Source: Paracoccus onubensis (GTDB lineage: Bacteria > Pseudomonadota > Alphaproteobacteria > Rhodobacterales > Rhodobacteraceae). From it: a stretch of 64,000 nucleotides of DNA. Location of the stretch: positions 62,001-126,000 of the forward strand of contig NZ_QZCG01000004.1 in assembly GCF_003591515.1 (NCBI RefSeq), read 5' to 3'. Position 1 is the first letter of the stretch. The number at the start of each line of letters is the position of its first letter. The notes under the pieces were generated by a model. That model did not search any database and was not told the origin of the DNA. It saw only the letters and a list, made by a program, of their open reading frames with translations. A program made the translations under genes and the position numbers. Shown here in pieces: positions 9,673-19,483 of the stretch.

Positions 9673-10214
9673 TCCTCGATCTCCGATCCGATTCCCAGCG
9701 CGGCCTCGAACTCCGCGCGGCGGCCATGGGCCAGATAAGCGATGCCGATCAGTGAAAGCCCGGTGGCGGTCAGCGCGAACCACAGCCAGCCGGAGAACCA
9801 GATCCCTTGCGGGATCCACAGGGGCGTTTCCAATGGTGTATTGGCGTGCGATCCCCGCTCCAGCGTCTTTTGCAGCACCGGCCAGCATTGCCAGGCGATC
9901 AGCAGGACGACGCCATTCGTGACGATCATCGCAAAGATATCCATCAATGCGCGGCTTGGCCGGGCAAGTTTCTGGCGGATCAGGTCGATACGGACATGGG
10001 CGCGCTCGACCAGCCCGCAGGCAAGGCCCCAGCTGGCGACCGCAGCCATGACATAGCCCGAAATCTCATCCGATCCTCCCAGCGATCCAAGGCCGAATTT
10101 GCGCAACACCACATCAACCAGAATGAACGCGACCGTCAGCAGCAGCGCCACGCCCAGGATCAGGGCGATCAGCCGGTTGGCGCGTCGCAACGCGCCGTGA
10201 AGATTCTCGATCAT
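9669..10214 (-). CDS. TRAP transporter small permease (DctQ family)
   Basis: Four-helix membrane subunit, 181 residues, that supports the DctM channel. Typical features are an N-terminal helix (LIALILGVALLLTVAFILVDV), GSDEISGYVMAAVASWGLACGLVERAHVRID, and a C-terminal helix. The start at 10214 follows GGAG by about 9 nt. It overlaps the large permease by 4 bp and lies 23 bp after the binding-protein gene. Confidence 0.88.
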   Translation of the reverse strand: MIENLHGALRRANRLIALILGVALLLTVAFILVDVVLRKFGLGSLGGSDEISGYVMAAVASWGLACGLVERAHVRIDLIRQKLARPSRALMDIFAMIVTNGVVLLIAWQCWPVLQKTLERGSHANTPLETPLWIPQGIWFSGWLWFALTATGLSLIGIAYLAHGRRAEFEAALGIGSEIEE

Positions 10215-10237
10215 GGCAGCAATCTCCGCCTTCTGGC

Positions 10238-11275
10238 TTATTCGCCGATGGTGATGCCGACCGACTGACCGACCGACTCGTTCCAACGCCCAACCCAATC
10301 GTCACCGGCGCGGTCCGCCCAGTCCGGCAACACTTCCTCCGTCAGGATCTTGCGGGCGGTTTCGGTATCCGCATCCGAAGGCTCGACCAGTGTCATCGAG
10401 GCGGCTTCGCCCTCAGGGCAGTCGCCATTACCCGTCAGGCAGGCGATATCATCCTTGAGTCCGCCTTCAAGTGCATCCCATGCGGGAGCCTCCAGATTTT
10501 CCGTCACGGCCTTGGTCAGGGTCTCTTGCTGTTCGGGGCTCAGCCCGTCGAAACGATCGCCATTCATCGCGATCACGACCGGATCCCAGCCACCAAGCGG
10601 CAACGTCATCAGATGGTCCGACACCTCCCACCAGCCGGCGGAATAACCGGAACCGGCACCAGTAACCGCGCAATCGATCACGCCGCGCTCAAGCGAGCCG
10701 GGAACCTCGGAAAAGTCGATATTGATGCCCTCGGCGCCAAGTGCTTCAAGGAATTTCGTCGTCATCCGGCCCGAGCCACGGACTTTCTTGCCCTTCAGAT
10801 CAGCCAACGAGGCCACCTCGCCCTTGCAGAACACCACCTGAGGCGGATAGGGCGCGATACCCAGAACCTGAGCACCAAAGCGTTCGCGCATGATATCGTC
10901 GACCATCGGGCGTGCAGCCTCGACCATCTTTCTGGCATCGGCTGCGGTCGCGGCCAGCAGCGGTACGTCCAGTCCCTCCAATTCGGGCGCGTCGCCCACG
11001 GTGTAATCGGCCACGGTTGCGCCGATATCGAAAACCCCATCGCCCAACATCCGGTAGACGTCTTCGCCCGCAACGCCCATCTGGTCGAAACTGGTCAGTT
11101 GCGCGGTGAATTCATCGCCGGTCAGTTCGGGCAGTTTTTCGGTCCAGAACGGAGTCTCGAAATCCTGGTAAAGCGGCAGGTTGCTCCAGCTTCCGACAAC
11201 GGCCAGTTCCTCTGCGAAAGCCGGACCGGAAAGCAGCGCGGTTCCGGCAGCAAATGTAAGGACGATACGTTTCAT
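10238..11275 (-). CDS. TRAP transporter substrate-binding protein (DctP family)
   Basis: Periplasmic binding protein, 345 residues, with signal peptide MKRIVLTFAAGTALLSGPAFA. The DctP hallmark LADLKGKKVRGSGRMTTKFLEALGAEGINIDFSEVPGSLERGVIDCAV is present; the conserved arginine for a carboxylate is in the RGSGR segment, so the ligand likely carries an acidic group. Extra cysteine pairs (VVFCKGE; DIACLTGNGDCPEGE) may form disulfides. First of the three TRAP genes and 27 bp after the DUF1445 gene. Ligand unknown. Confidence 0.9.
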   Translation of the reverse strand: MKRIVLTFAAGTALLSGPAFAEELAVVGSWSNLPLYQDFETPFWTEKLPELTGDEFTAQLTSFDQMGVAGEDVYRMLGDGVFDIGATVADYTVGDAPELEGLDVPLLAATAADARKMVEAARPMVDDIMRERFGAQVLGIAPYPPQVVFCKGEVASLADLKGKKVRGSGRMTTKFLEALGAEGINIDFSEVPGSLERGVIDCAVTGAGSGYSAGWWEVSDHLMTLPLGGWDPVVIAMNGDRFDGLSPEQQETLTKAVTENLEAPAWDALEGGLKDDIACLTGNGDCPEGEAASMTLVEPSDADTETARKILTEEVLPDWADRAGDDWVGRWNESVGQSVGITIGE

Positions 11276-11302
11276 GAGTTTCTCTCCTGTTGGTTTTCTT
11301 GT

Positions 11303-12118
11303 TTATTCGGCGGGCGACACGCCCGTCAGCATGGCCTCGGCCCGTCCGGCGGGGATGTCGGTGACCAGCATATGGCCGGGAGCATGCGTGATTGCCAAAG
11401 CGGGGCGTGCCGTGACAATGGCGGCTTGTGGGGTGACGCCACAGGCCCAGAACACCGGAAGTTCACCGTCGCGGATATCGGGAGAATCGCCGTAATCGGG
11501 AGCCATGATATCTGCAATGCCAATCTGCGCCGGATCGCCCAGATGGACGGGCGCGCCATGAGCGAGCGGAAAGCGGGCGCAAATCTGCACCGCTTCAATC
11601 GCGTCGGCGGGGCGCATTGGGCGCATGCTGACGACCAGTGGCCCGGAAAAGCGCCCTGCCGCCCGGGTCGGCAAATTGGTGCGGTACATCGGCACGTTGC
11701 AACCGGTCTGATGATGACGCATCGGGATTCCGGCGCGGGTCAGCGCATCCTCGAAGCTGAACGAGCAGCCAAGCGCGAAGGACACGAGATCATCCCGCCA
11801 CAGATCGGCGATATCGGTAGGCTCATCGGTCAGTTCGCCCTCGCGCCACACGCGATAACGCGGAAGATCGTGACGCAGATCAATCCCCTGCCCCAGCGCC
11901 GGCAACGAAGGATCGCCCGGCTCTCCGACCGCCAGCAGCGGGCACGGACGCGGATTGCTTTGGCAGAGGCGCATGAAATCACCGGCATCCTCTGCTGCAA
12001 GGATCACCAGATTGGCCTGCAAGGCATCGCCACCCGAGCCTGCGGTCGGCCCGCAGAAACCCCCGTCACGAATTTCACGACGCAACTGGCGCGGATCGGA
12101 CAGACCGGATTTATTCAT
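11303..12118 (-). CDS. DUF1445 / YcsI family protein (D-glutamate cyclase-like, putative hydro-lyase)
   Basis: 271 residues. Family signatures are [63 protein letters not shown] and [13 protein letters not shown] distant eukaryotic homologue is a D-glutamate cyclase that makes 5-oxo-D-proline; bacterial members are otherwise called hydro-lyases. The start at 12118 has AAGGAG six bases upstream; an extension to 12142 is less likely. It lies between the LysR regulator and the TRAP genes. With the amidase and an acid-type TRAP system this suggests metabolism of an acidic amide or lactam, which is inference. Confidence 0.8.
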   Translation of the reverse strand: MNKSGLSDPRQLRREIRDGGFCGPTAGSGGDALQANLVILAAEDAGDFMRLCQSNPRPCPLLAVGEPGDPSLPALGQGIDLRHDLPRYRVWREGELTDEPTDIADLWRDDLVSFALGCSFSFEDALTRAGIPMRHHQTGCNVPMYRTNLPTRAAGRFSGPLVVSMRPMRPADAIEAVQICARFPLAHGAPVHLGDPAQIGIADIMAPDYGDSPDIRDGELPVFWACGVTPQAAIVTARPALAITHAPGHMLVTDIPAGRAEAMLTGVSPAE

Positions 12119-12175
12119 GACAGTCTCCTTGCGATGAAACAAGGATCGCGCAAGAGAACTTAGTTGATCAATAGT

Positions 12176-13090
12176 TCAGTTATGCGCAGTATTGATCTCA
12201 TTATCAGATCGGTCGACGCCTGCCTCTACCGCTGCACGCGTGACTTCACGCCCGATTTCATCATTTCTTTCAGGCATGTAACAAATCGAAAAATCCAGAT
12301 CAGGCAAGCGGGCCTCTGGCAGAACCTCGATTTCCTCAAGCCCGGTATGCGGCCATGCGGCAGCGATATCATGCGGGATGGTGCCAATGCCGAATCCCTG
12401 CCTGACCAGATGCAGCACGGTAGCCAGCGAGGCCGAGCCATGAATCGCCGCCGCCGTCTTCCGTCCCGGCGACAACAGGTTCACGACCTGACGATGGGGC
12501 AAGGTGCCCTTTGGAAATGACACGATGGGCAATGCTGCCAGATCGTCGATACCTGCAGGGCGCGGCAGACGGAAATGCGACGATGCGGCGAACCAGCCCA
12601 ACGTCACCGAGGGCAAGGGCGTCATGCTGATACCGCGTGGAAGCTGATCGCGCATCATGATCGCCACATCCAGCCCGTCATCGATCAGCAACTGGCTTAT
12701 TTGCGAAGAGGTATCGACCGAAATCTCGAAGCGCAGCTGCGGATGCCGGGTCCGCAGATCGGTCAGCATCCGCGGCAGAATCGTATGGGTCATGGTTTCG
12801 GCCACGCCAAGACGCACGACGCCCGCCATCACACCCTGCGTCAGTTCGCCCAGAATGCGATCGCGTTGAGTCACCAGTATCTCGGCCTCGTCGACCAGTC
12901 GGCGACCTGCCGCAGTCAGGCGTACGCCGCGCCCGTCGCGTTCGAAGATCGAGATTTTCATCCGATCTTCCAGATGCCGGACACGACGTGAAATCGCAGA
13001 TTGCGCCAGCCCCGTCGCATCCGAGGCAGCGCGGAAGCCGCCATGCCGGACGATGGCGCGAATGATCTCGATATCACGGAAGCCAAACAT
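12176..13090 (-). CDS. LysR-family transcriptional regulator
   Basis: 304 residues. N-terminal winged helix-turn-helix (IIRAIVRHGGFRAASDATGLAQSAISRRVRHLEDRM, residues 9-44), then a two-lobed effector domain starting near GVVRLGVAETMTH. It is the first gene of the minus-strand run into DUF1445, TRAP, DUF2848 and amidase, with a 57-bp gap before DUF1445. LysR regulators usually sense a pathway metabolite and often act on an adjacent promoter; here the target could be the 57-bp gap or its own upstream region. Confidence 0.9.
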   Translation of the reverse strand: MFGFRDIEIIRAIVRHGGFRAASDATGLAQSAISRRVRHLEDRMKISIFERDGRGVRLTAAGRRLVDEAEILVTQRDRILGELTQGVMAGVVRLGVAETMTHTILPRMLTDLRTRHPQLRFEISVDTSSQISQLLIDDGLDVAIMMRDQLPRGISMTPLPSVTLGWFAASSHFRLPRPAGIDDLAALPIVSFPKGTLPHRQVVNLLSPGRKTAAAIHGSASLATVLHLVRQGFGIGTIPHDIAAAWPHTGLEEIEVLPEARLPDLDFSICYMPERNDEIGREVTRAAVEAGVDRSDNEINTAHN

Positions 13091-13163
13091 GCTACGACAA
13101 TGTTAATCTACGATCCATAACGGTCAAGTCAGCATGGACCCATCACCGGGCAACCGTCTATCA

Positions 13164-13191
13164 AGAAAAAGAGGGGGCACATGGCCCCCTC
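13164..13191 (-). terminator. Intrinsic terminator downstream of nrdJ
   Basis: GAGGGGGC and GCCCCCTC pair around a short loop at 13171-13191. Read on the minus strand, a TTTTTCTT run follows at 13164-13170. It is about 150 bp past the nrdJ stop, leaving a long 3' untranslated region with no convincing gene. Confidence 0.8.
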
Positions 13192-13341
13192 AGTGTCGCG
13201 GATCGGGTCGTTGATTCACCGCTCGAACATGGCTGCTGCCTGTTTACCGATCCGCGCAAGGGGCGAGCGCACCCGCCCCGGAACTTACCTTAAGTCTGAT
13301 ACCGCCTTTGCCCCGGACAACGGCAGTGTCAGGAATGTTCT

Positions 13342-16300
13342 TCAACTGCACCCGCTGGTTCCTCCGCAGGTATTGCACTTCATGCAGGTGCCGTTCCGTA
13401 CCAAAGTGTAATTGCCGCACTCGCCGCAAGGATCGCCCTCGTAACCCTGCATCTTCGCCTTGGTACGCGCATCAATCCCGGTCGATGCGACAACCGCGGG
13501 CGCAACCTCATGCATGATTGCGGCTTCTGCCACTCCAGTGGAAACGGCCCGCGCCGACACGCCGCCCTGCAGCACCATCAGCTCTTGCGGCAAACGCTTG
13601 CGCAGATAACCCGCGCTGCTGATCTGCTTCAGCATGGTCAGCGACCGCAATTCACTCTGATCGCTGATCGGGGCGACGTTGCTTTTGCCTTCTCCTTCAC
13701 CACCGCCGAGATCGTCAAAGCTTGCACCTGCGGGTTTCACATGAGCCAGATCGGTCCGATCCAGATAGGAAACGGCAAGTTCACGGAACACATAGTCAAG
13801 GATAGAGGTCGCGTTCTTGATGCTGTCATTGCCCTGCACCATGCCTGCCGGCTCGAACCGGGTGAAGGTGAAGGCATCGACGAACTCTTCCAGCGGCACG
13901 CCATATTGCAGACCGACTGACACGGCGATGGCGAAATTGTTCATCATCGCCCGGAAGCCAGCGCCTTCCTTGTGCATGTCGATGAAGATCTCGCCGAGTG
14001 CGCCATCGTCATATTCGCCGGTGCGCAGGTAAACCTTATGCCCGCCGATAATGGCCTTTTGCGTATAACCCTTGCGCCGCTGCGGCAGTTTTTCGCGATG
14101 GCTGCGCACGGCTTCCTTGACGATGATCCTCTCGACCACCTTTTCGGCGATGATCGCCGCTTTTTCCTGCGGGCTGCCGGTAGCAAGAATTTCCTCGGCC
14201 TCCTCGTCATCCTCGACCAATGCCGAAGCCAGCGGCTGCGACAGCTTCGAGCCGTCGCGATACAGCGCATTCGCCTTGATCCCCAGCGACCAGGACAATT
14301 CGTAAGCCGCCAGCGTATCCGCAATAGTGGCATCGTTCGGCATGTTGATCGTCTTCGAGATCGCGCCAGAGATAAAGGACTGCGCCGCCGCCATCATACG
14401 GATATGACTTTCGACCGAAAGGTAGCGCTTGCCCTTCTTGCCACAGGCATTGGCGCAATCGAAAACGGACAAATGCTCGTCTTTCAGGAAGGGCGCGCCC
14501 TCAAGCGTCATCGTCCCGCAGACATGATCGTTCGCGGCCTCGATCTGCGCACGGGTAAAGCCCAGATGACGCAGCAGATCGAATGTGGGATCATTCAGCT
14601 TCTCGGCGGGAATACCAAGGGTCTCGCGGCAGAATTCCTCGCCCAGGGTCCACTGATTGAACACGAAACGGATGTCGAAGGCGCTCGCCAAAGCCGCCTC
14701 GACTTTCTCGATCTCGCGCGGACCGAAACCGTGACCGGCAAGCGCGCTGTGGTTGATGCCGGGGCAATTGCCCAGCGAGGCATGCCCTACGGCATAAGCG
14801 ATCATCTCTTCGATCTGGTTCGAGGGGTAGCCCAGCTTCTCCAGCGCCGCTGGAACCGATTGGTTGATGATCTTGAAATAGCCGCCACCGGCCAGTTTCT
14901 TGAATTTCACCAATGCGAAATCCGGCTCGATCCCAGTGGTGTCGCAATCCATCACCAGACCGATCGTACCGGTAGGCGCGATCACCGTGGCCTGAGCATT
15001 GCGGAAGCCATGATCTTCACCCAGGGTCAGGGCCTCGTCCCATGCTTCGCGGGCGATCGATACCAGACGCTGATCGGGACAATTCTCGGCATCCAATTCG
15101 ACCGGCTTCACATTCACGCCCTGATAGGCATCGGTGCCGAAAGCGGCGGCGCGGTGATTGCGGATCACGCGCAGCATATGCTTGGCATTGCGTGCATATC
15201 CTGGGAATGCCCCCAGTTCCCCGGCCATCTCGGCCGACGTCGCATAGGCAACGCCGGTCATGATCGAAGTCAGCGCGCCACACATCGCCCGACCTTCGTC
15301 GCTGTCATAGCCAAAGCCCATATTCATCAGCAACCCGCCGATATTGGCGTAGCCCAGCCCCAGCGTGCGATAGTCATAGGATCTTTGCGCGATCTCTTTC
15401 GAGGGGAACTGCGCCATCAGCACACTGATTTCCAGCGTCACGGTCCACAACCTTGTGGCGTGGACATAGGCATCCGCGTCGAACCGGCCATCCACGTAGA
15501 ATTTCAGCAGGTTCATCGACGCCAGATTGCAGGCGGTATCGTCAAGGAACATATATTCGCTGCAGGGATTGCTGCCTCGGATGGCGCCATCCTCGGGGCA
15601 GGTATGCCATGCGTTCACCGTGTCATGGAACTGGATGCCAGGATCGGCGCAGGCCCAGGCGGCATGACCGATCTGTTCCCATAATTCACGGGCCGAGATG
15701 GTTTTGGCTACCTTGCCATCGGTGCGGCGCAGCAATTCCCAGGGCGCGTCCTCGTGAACGGCCTTCAGATAGGCATCGGTCACGCGCACCGAGTTGTTCG
15801 AATTCTGGCCCGAAACCGTCACATAGGCCTCGGAATCCCAATCGGTGTCATAGGTGGGGAATTCGATACTGTCGAAACCCTGCCGCGCATATTGCAGCAC
15901 CCGGTTGATATAGGTCTCGGGGATCATCGCCTTCTTGGCGCTGCGGATCGCCGTTTTCAGCCCGTCATTCTTCGCGGGATTGGTCGCATCTTCCATGCTG
16001 CCGTCCCATTCGCGGATGGCAGCGAAAATCTCGTTCAGTTTCGCCTCATGCGCCTTGGAGCCCGCGACAAGGCTTGCGACCTTCTGTTCCTCGATCACCT
16101 TCCAGTTGATGAACTGCTCGATATCGGGGTGATCCATGTCGCAGATCACCATCTTGGCGGCGCGGCGGGTGGTGCCGCCGGATTTGATCGCGCCCGCCGC
16201 CCTGTCGCCGATCTTCAGGAAACCCATCAGCCCGGATGACTTGCCGCCGCCCGAAAGCGCCTCTCCCTCACCCCGTAGAGAGCTGAAATTGGTGCCGGTG

Positions 16301-16989
16301 CCCGAGCCGTATTTGAACAGCCGCGCTTCACGCACCCACAGATCCATGATGCCGCCTTCATTGACCAGATCGTCGCTGACTGACTGGATAAAGCAGGCAT
16401 GCGGCTGAGGATGTTCATAGGCACTGTCGGACTTCACCAGCTTGCCGGTCTTGAAATCGACATAATAATGGCCCTGCGACGGACCGTCGATGCCATAGGC
16501 CCAATGCAGGCCGGTATTGAACCATTGCGGGCTGTTCGGCGCGGCCATCTGCCGGGCCAGCATATGGCGCATTTCATCGTAATAGGCGCTTGCGTCTTCT
16601 TCGCTGGAAAAATAGCCGCCCTTCCAGCCCCAATATGCCCATGCCCCCGCAAGACGGTCGAAGACCTGCCGTGCCGAGGTCTCGCCGACATAACGCTGAT
16701 CCTGGGGCAGGCCTTCAAGCGCGGCCTCATCCGCAACGCTGCGCCACAGGAACTCGGGCACGCCCTTTTCCTTGACCCGCTTCAACGCGGCCGGAATGCC
16801 AGCCTTGCGGAAATATTTCTGCGCGATCACGTCGCTGGCAACCTGGCTCCAGCCCTTCGGCACCTCGACATTCTCGTTGCGGAAAACGATCGTGCCATCC
16901 GGATTCCGGATCTCGCTGACCGTCGTGGTGTATTCGATCTCGCCATATGCGCCACTCTTTGCGGTGGTAAAGCGCCGTTCGATCTTCAT
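13342..16989 (-). CDS. nrdJ: Vitamin B12-dependent ribonucleotide reductase (class II)
   Basis: Reduces ribonucleotides to deoxyribonucleotides with adenosylcobalamin and needs no oxygen. The 1215-residue length fits the alphaproteobacterial single-chain enzyme. Visible marks are [42 protein letters not shown], and the radical-site region [23 protein letters not shown]-terminal zinc ribbon ([22 protein letters not shown]) ends the protein and shuttles reducing power. No nrdAB or nrdD is in the window. DnaA-box-like sites lie about 400 bp upstream and a 6S RNA candidate lies between. I could not recognise a cobalamin riboswitch in the leader. Confidence 0.97.
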   Translation of the reverse strand: MKIERRFTTAKSGAYGEIEYTTTVSEIRNPDGTIVFRNENVEVPKGWSQVASDVIAQKYFRKAGIPAALKRVKEKGVPEFLWRSVADEAALEGLPQDQRYVGETSARQVFDRLAGAWAYWGWKGGYFSSEEDASAYYDEMRHMLARQMAAPNSPQWFNTGLHWAYGIDGPSQGHYYVDFKTGKLVKSDSAYEHPQPHACFIQSVSDDLVNEGGIMDLWVREARLFKYGSGTGTNFSSLRGEGEALSGGGKSSGLMGFLKIGDRAAGAIKSGGTTRRAAKMVICDMDHPDIEQFINWKVIEEQKVASLVAGSKAHEAKLNEIFAAIREWDGSMEDATNPAKNDGLKTAIRSAKKAMIPETYINRVLQYARQGFDSIEFPTYDTDWDSEAYVTVSGQNSNNSVRVTDAYLKAVHEDAPWELLRRTDGKVAKTISARELWEQIGHAAWACADPGIQFHDTVNAWHTCPEDGAIRGSNPCSEYMFLDDTACNLASMNLLKFYVDGRFDADAYVHATRLWTVTLEISVLMAQFPSKEIAQRSYDYRTLGLGYANIGGLLMNMGFGYDSDEGRAMCGALTSIMTGVAYATSAEMAGELGAFPGYARNAKHMLRVIRNHRAAAFGTDAYQGVNVKPVELDAENCPDQRLVSIAREAWDEALTLGEDHGFRNAQATVIAPTGTIGLVMDCDTTGIEPDFALVKFKKLAGGGYFKIINQSVPAALEKLGYPSNQIEEMIAYAVGHASLGNCPGINHSALAGHGFGPREIEKVEAALASAFDIRFVFNQWTLGEEFCRETLGIPAEKLNDPTFDLLRHLGFTRAQIEAANDHVCGTMTLEGAPFLKDEHLSVFDCANACGKKGKRYLSVESHIRMMAAAQSFISGAISKTINMPNDATIADTLAAYELSWSLGIKANALYRDGSKLSQPLASALVEDDEEAEEILATGSPQEKAAIIAEKVVERIIVKEAVRSHREKLPQRRKGYTQKAIIGGHKVYLRTGEYDDGALGEIFIDMHKEGAGFRAMMNNFAIAVSVGLQYGVPLEEFVDAFTFTRFEPAGMVQGNDSIKNATSILDYVFRELAVSYLDRTDLAHVKPAGASFDDLGGGEGEGKSNVAPISDQSELRSLTMLKQISSAGYLRKRLPQELMVLQGGVSARAVSTGVAEAAIMHEVAPAVVASTGIDARTKAKMQGYEGDPCGECGNYTLVRNGTCMKCNTCGGTSGCS

Positions 16990-17040
16990 GTCCTGCCCCT
17001 TCAGTCTCTTTGTTCAGTCACTGTCCCTCGTCCGGAATCC

Positions 17041-17190
17041 GCCACATGACACAAGCAAACCGGGGCCGATACCCGGCCATAGGACCGGGCTCGGCAAGCT
17101 GATCGCCGCCATCTCGTATTGAACCAAATTCCGGGGCATGGCGGCGATGCTTTTCGGGGTTCCCCCACCACATCTTGTGCCGCCATGGCC
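17041..17190 (-). ncRNA. ssrS: Probable 6S RNA
   Basis: Global regulator that mimics open promoter DNA and binds housekeeping RNA polymerase. On the minus strand the region folds into one long rod. Outer ends pair (GCCATG..GGCACAAG with CTTGTGTCATGTGGC). An unpaired middle follows (GGGGAACCCCGAAAAG on the 5' side, a CCCGG...CCGGG mini-hairpin on the 3' side). The apical stem is a perfect 11-bp repeat, ATCGCCGCCAT (17138-17148) with ATGGCGGCGAT (17101-17107 region). It sits next to the 5-formyl-THF cyclo-ligase gene, the usual neighbour of 6S RNA across proteobacteria. Ends are approximate (within 10 nt). A 131-codon frame over the same bases shows no protein features. Confidence 0.72.
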
Positions 17191-17388
17191 ACACCATACA
17201 AAGTGCCGCGTTTAGGTGACGCTTTCAACATCTTTTTTTGACATTCTTTGAGCAGATAAGCGTTGACAGATCGCCAAGTCGTGATCCGCGGGATTCGCAC
17301 ACAGCTTTGCCCCACCAAACACCCGGGGAGGCCCTCAAACCATGATTTTTCGTATGGAATCAGAAGAATGCGAATAGATACTCGCGTG

Positions 17389-17432
17389 TTTTCCACAGAG
17401 TTATCCCGGGCTCATCCACAGCTTGCGCACAG
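17389..17432. promoter_or_regulatory. Cluster of DnaA-box-like sequences
   Basis: TTTTCCACA at 17389-17397 matches the DnaA consensus TTWTNCACA exactly. TCATCCACA at 17412-17420 has one mismatch, and TTGCGCACA at 17424-17432 has two. They lie just after the cyclo-ligase stop and upstream of the 6S candidate and nrdJ. DnaA is known to control ribonucleotide reductase genes in some bacteria. Function here is inference. Confidence 0.45.
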
Positions 17433-17466
17433 CTGATGCAAACGGGCAACAGAAACGGCTGCAAAT

Positions 17467-18018
17467 TCATCCGGCGCGCGGACGGATAATCTCGCGGCAG
17501 GTAACGATCAGATCCAAAGGCTGATCATAGGCTTCGACCGGCAGCTGCGGCAATTCCTGACTGGCAAAAGCCAACCCGATTGCGATGACACTCCCCTGCG
17601 AACGCAGAAGTTCGAGGGTCCGGTCATAATAACCGCCACCATAGCCGATACGATTGCCGGCCCGATCAAACGCGGCAAGCGGCACGATCAGCACTTCGGG
17701 CCGCAATACCGGAGATGATTCGGAAGGATGCGAAGTGCCGAACGGTCCCGCCTCCAATGCCTCGCCTTGCCATTGCCGGAATATCAACGGAACGGCCTTG
17801 CCCGGAACCACAGGCAGACAAAGTGGCCCGGAATGGTCCCGCATGGCGGGAATCGGATCGGCCTCGCCCCGCATCGGCCAATAGCCCGACAAAATCGCGC
17901 CGCCATGAGGATGCAGCGCCGCGGAAAGATGCCGCGTGATCCCCGCCTGATCGCCGCCTTCACGCTGACGGGCGGTCAGTGCCCGGGCACGCAGCGCGGC
18001 TTTGTCTGTGACACTCAT
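17467..18018 (-). CDS. 5-formyltetrahydrofolate cyclo-ligase
   Basis: Converts 5-formyl-THF to 5,10-methenyl-THF with ATP, clearing a folate dead-end. 183 residues. The ligand loop IGYGGGYYDRTL (residues 124-135) and PLAAFDRAGNRIG are diagnostic, with the GYWPMRGEADPIP segment near residue 45. Its ATG overlaps the mgtE stop by 4 bp (ATGA), so translation is coupled. The 6S RNA candidate lies 280 bp downstream on the same strand. Confidence 0.92.
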   Translation of the reverse strand: MSVTDKAALRARALTARQREGGDQAGITRHLSAALHPHGGAILSGYWPMRGEADPIPAMRDHSGPLCLPVVPGKAVPLIFRQWQGEALEAGPFGTSHPSESSPVLRPEVLIVPLAAFDRAGNRIGYGGGYYDRTLELLRSQGSVIAIGLAFASQELPQLPVEAYDQPLDLIVTCREIIRPRAG

Positions 18019-19427
18019 ACCAGCACCATCGAAGCAAGACCGAGAAAGGTGAAAAAACCGACCACATCCGTCATGGTCATGACGAAAGTCCCTGATGCAA
18101 GAGCCGGATCGGCACCCAGTTTATCAAGTGTAAGCGGGATCAGAACGCCGGCAAGCGCCGCAATCGCCAGATTAACGATCATGGCCATGCCGATCACGCC
18201 CGCCAGAGAGATGCCGCCGAACCAGAACCATGCCACCACTCCCATCACCACGGCGAATGTCAGCCCGTTCAGCAAGCCCACCATCGCTTCGCGCCGGACA
18301 ACCCGCCATACATTGCCCGTGGTCAGGCTTTTGGTCGCAAGCGCCCGAACTGCGACGGTCAATGTCTGCGTTCCCGCGTTCCCGCCCATCGAGGCGACAA
18401 TCGGCATCAGCACGGCAAGCGCCACGAAATCCGTGATCGTCGTCTCAAAGATCGAAATCACCAGCGATGAGACGATCGCCGTGCATACATTCACCATCAG
18501 CCACGGAATGCGCCGACGTAAAGTTTCCGTCACGCTGTCTGTAATGGATGAATCCTCGCCCACACCGGCAAGCAGAAGGATATCCTCTTCATGTTCTTCG
18601 TCCAGAACGGCCATCGCGTCGTCGATGGTAATGACACCGACCAGCCGGTCATCCTTGTCCACGACCGGCGCCGAAATCAGGTGATACTGGTTAAAGGCAT
18701 AAGCCACATCGCCTTCCTCGGCATAGGCGCTGATGGTGCGGAAACTGTCCTCGCGCAATGTGCCAAGCAGCGCGTCGCGTTTTGCGGCCAGCATCCGGCC
18801 AAGCTGAACATAGCCGACAGGATGCCGCCGCGGATCGACCAGAATGACATGATAGAATTGTTCGGGCAGCCATTCCTCTGCCCGCAGGAAGTCGATCATC
18901 TCGCCCACAGTCCAGTGCTCCGGGGCGGTAACCACCTCGGACTGCATCAGGCGCCCGGCGGAATATTCCGGATAGGTCAGTGACTGCTGAACCGCTGCCC
19001 GGTCGGAATCGTCCAGAGCGGCCAGAATCCCTTCCCGGTCTTCCTCGTCCAGATCTTCAACCAGATCCACGACATCATCGCTGTCCATCTCGCGGACGGC
19101 GTCGGCCAGAACCTCGGGCGGAAGCTGCTCAAGCACCTGCTCGCGGATCGCCTCGTCGATTTCGGAAAGGATCTCGCCGTCGATCTCGCCCGCGTAAAGT
19201 TCAAGGAAATCCCGGCGCCGCGACGGATCCAGCCTCTCGATGATATCGGCGATATCGGCGGCATGCATCGGCTCGAGCAAGTCGTTCAGCCGCGCCTTGT
19301 CCCCCATCGCAATCGCTTCGTGGATCTGATCCAGCAATTCGCGCCGGGGCAGGAATTCATCCTCCTCGCGCTCCGACGGTGCCTCGGTAACCAGTTCTTC
19401 GGTTTCGGGGCGCTCGTCTTCGCTCAT
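18015..19427 (-). CDS. mgtE: Magnesium transporter MgtE
   Basis: Mg2+ channel/transporter, 470 residues. An acidic N-terminal superhelical domain (many DD/EE pairs, LLEPMHAADIADIIERLDP) is followed by two CBS domains (about 145-270; GRLMQSEVVTAPEHWTVGEM and APVVDKDDRLVGVITIDDAM), which gate the pore by sensing Mg2+. Five C-terminal helices carry the pore motif VASMGGNAGTQTLTV. The start at 19427 has CAGGAG 8 nt upstream and is preferred over a longer frame to 19448. It is 56 bp after the HisN-like gene and overlaps the cyclo-ligase. Confidence 0.94.
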   Translation of the reverse strand: MSEDERPETEELVTEAPSEREEDEFLPRRELLDQIHEAIAMGDKARLNDLLEPMHAADIADIIERLDPSRRRDFLELYAGEIDGEILSEIDEAIREQVLEQLPPEVLADAVREMDSDDVVDLVEDLDEEDREGILAALDDSDRAAVQQSLTYPEYSAGRLMQSEVVTAPEHWTVGEMIDFLRAEEWLPEQFYHVILVDPRRHPVGYVQLGRMLAAKRDALLGTLREDSFRTISAYAEEGDVAYAFNQYHLISAPVVDKDDRLVGVITIDDAMAVLDEEHEEDILLLAGVGEDSSITDSVTETLRRRIPWLMVNVCTAIVSSLVISIFETTITDFVALAVLMPIVASMGGNAGTQTLTVAVRALATKSLTTGNVWRVVRREAMVGLLNGLTFAVVMGVVAWFWFGGISLAGVIGMAMIVNLAIAALAGVLIPLTLDKLGADPALASGTFVMTMTDVVGFFTFLGLASMVLV

Positions 19428-19483
19428 CCGGAATCTCCTGTCAGGCAATGATGTCGGGTTTCAATTCATGTAAAGCTGGGATT

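Noticed and set aside
10526..12163. 545-codon plus-strand open frame opposite the TRAP binding protein and DUF1445 gene
   Set aside because: It is a shadow of two well-supported genes, is rich in His, Arg and Gly in the manner of antisense frames, and has no domain or ribosome site.
13192..13341. Small gene in the nrdJ 3' region
   Set aside because: Short frames on both strands lack starts with ribosome sites. The stretch is best read as 3' untranslated RNA before the terminator.
13972..15684. 570-codon plus-strand open frame opposite nrdJ
   Set aside because: Shadow of nrdJ, whose motifs and zinc ribbon are unmistakable.
17001..17396. 131-codon minus-strand frame upstream of nrdJ
   Set aside because: It lacks domain features and covers the bases that fold into the 6S-like RNA.
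16990..17466. Cobalamin riboswitch in front of nrdJ
   Set aside because: I looked for the B12-box and its paired core on the minus strand and did not find a convincing match.
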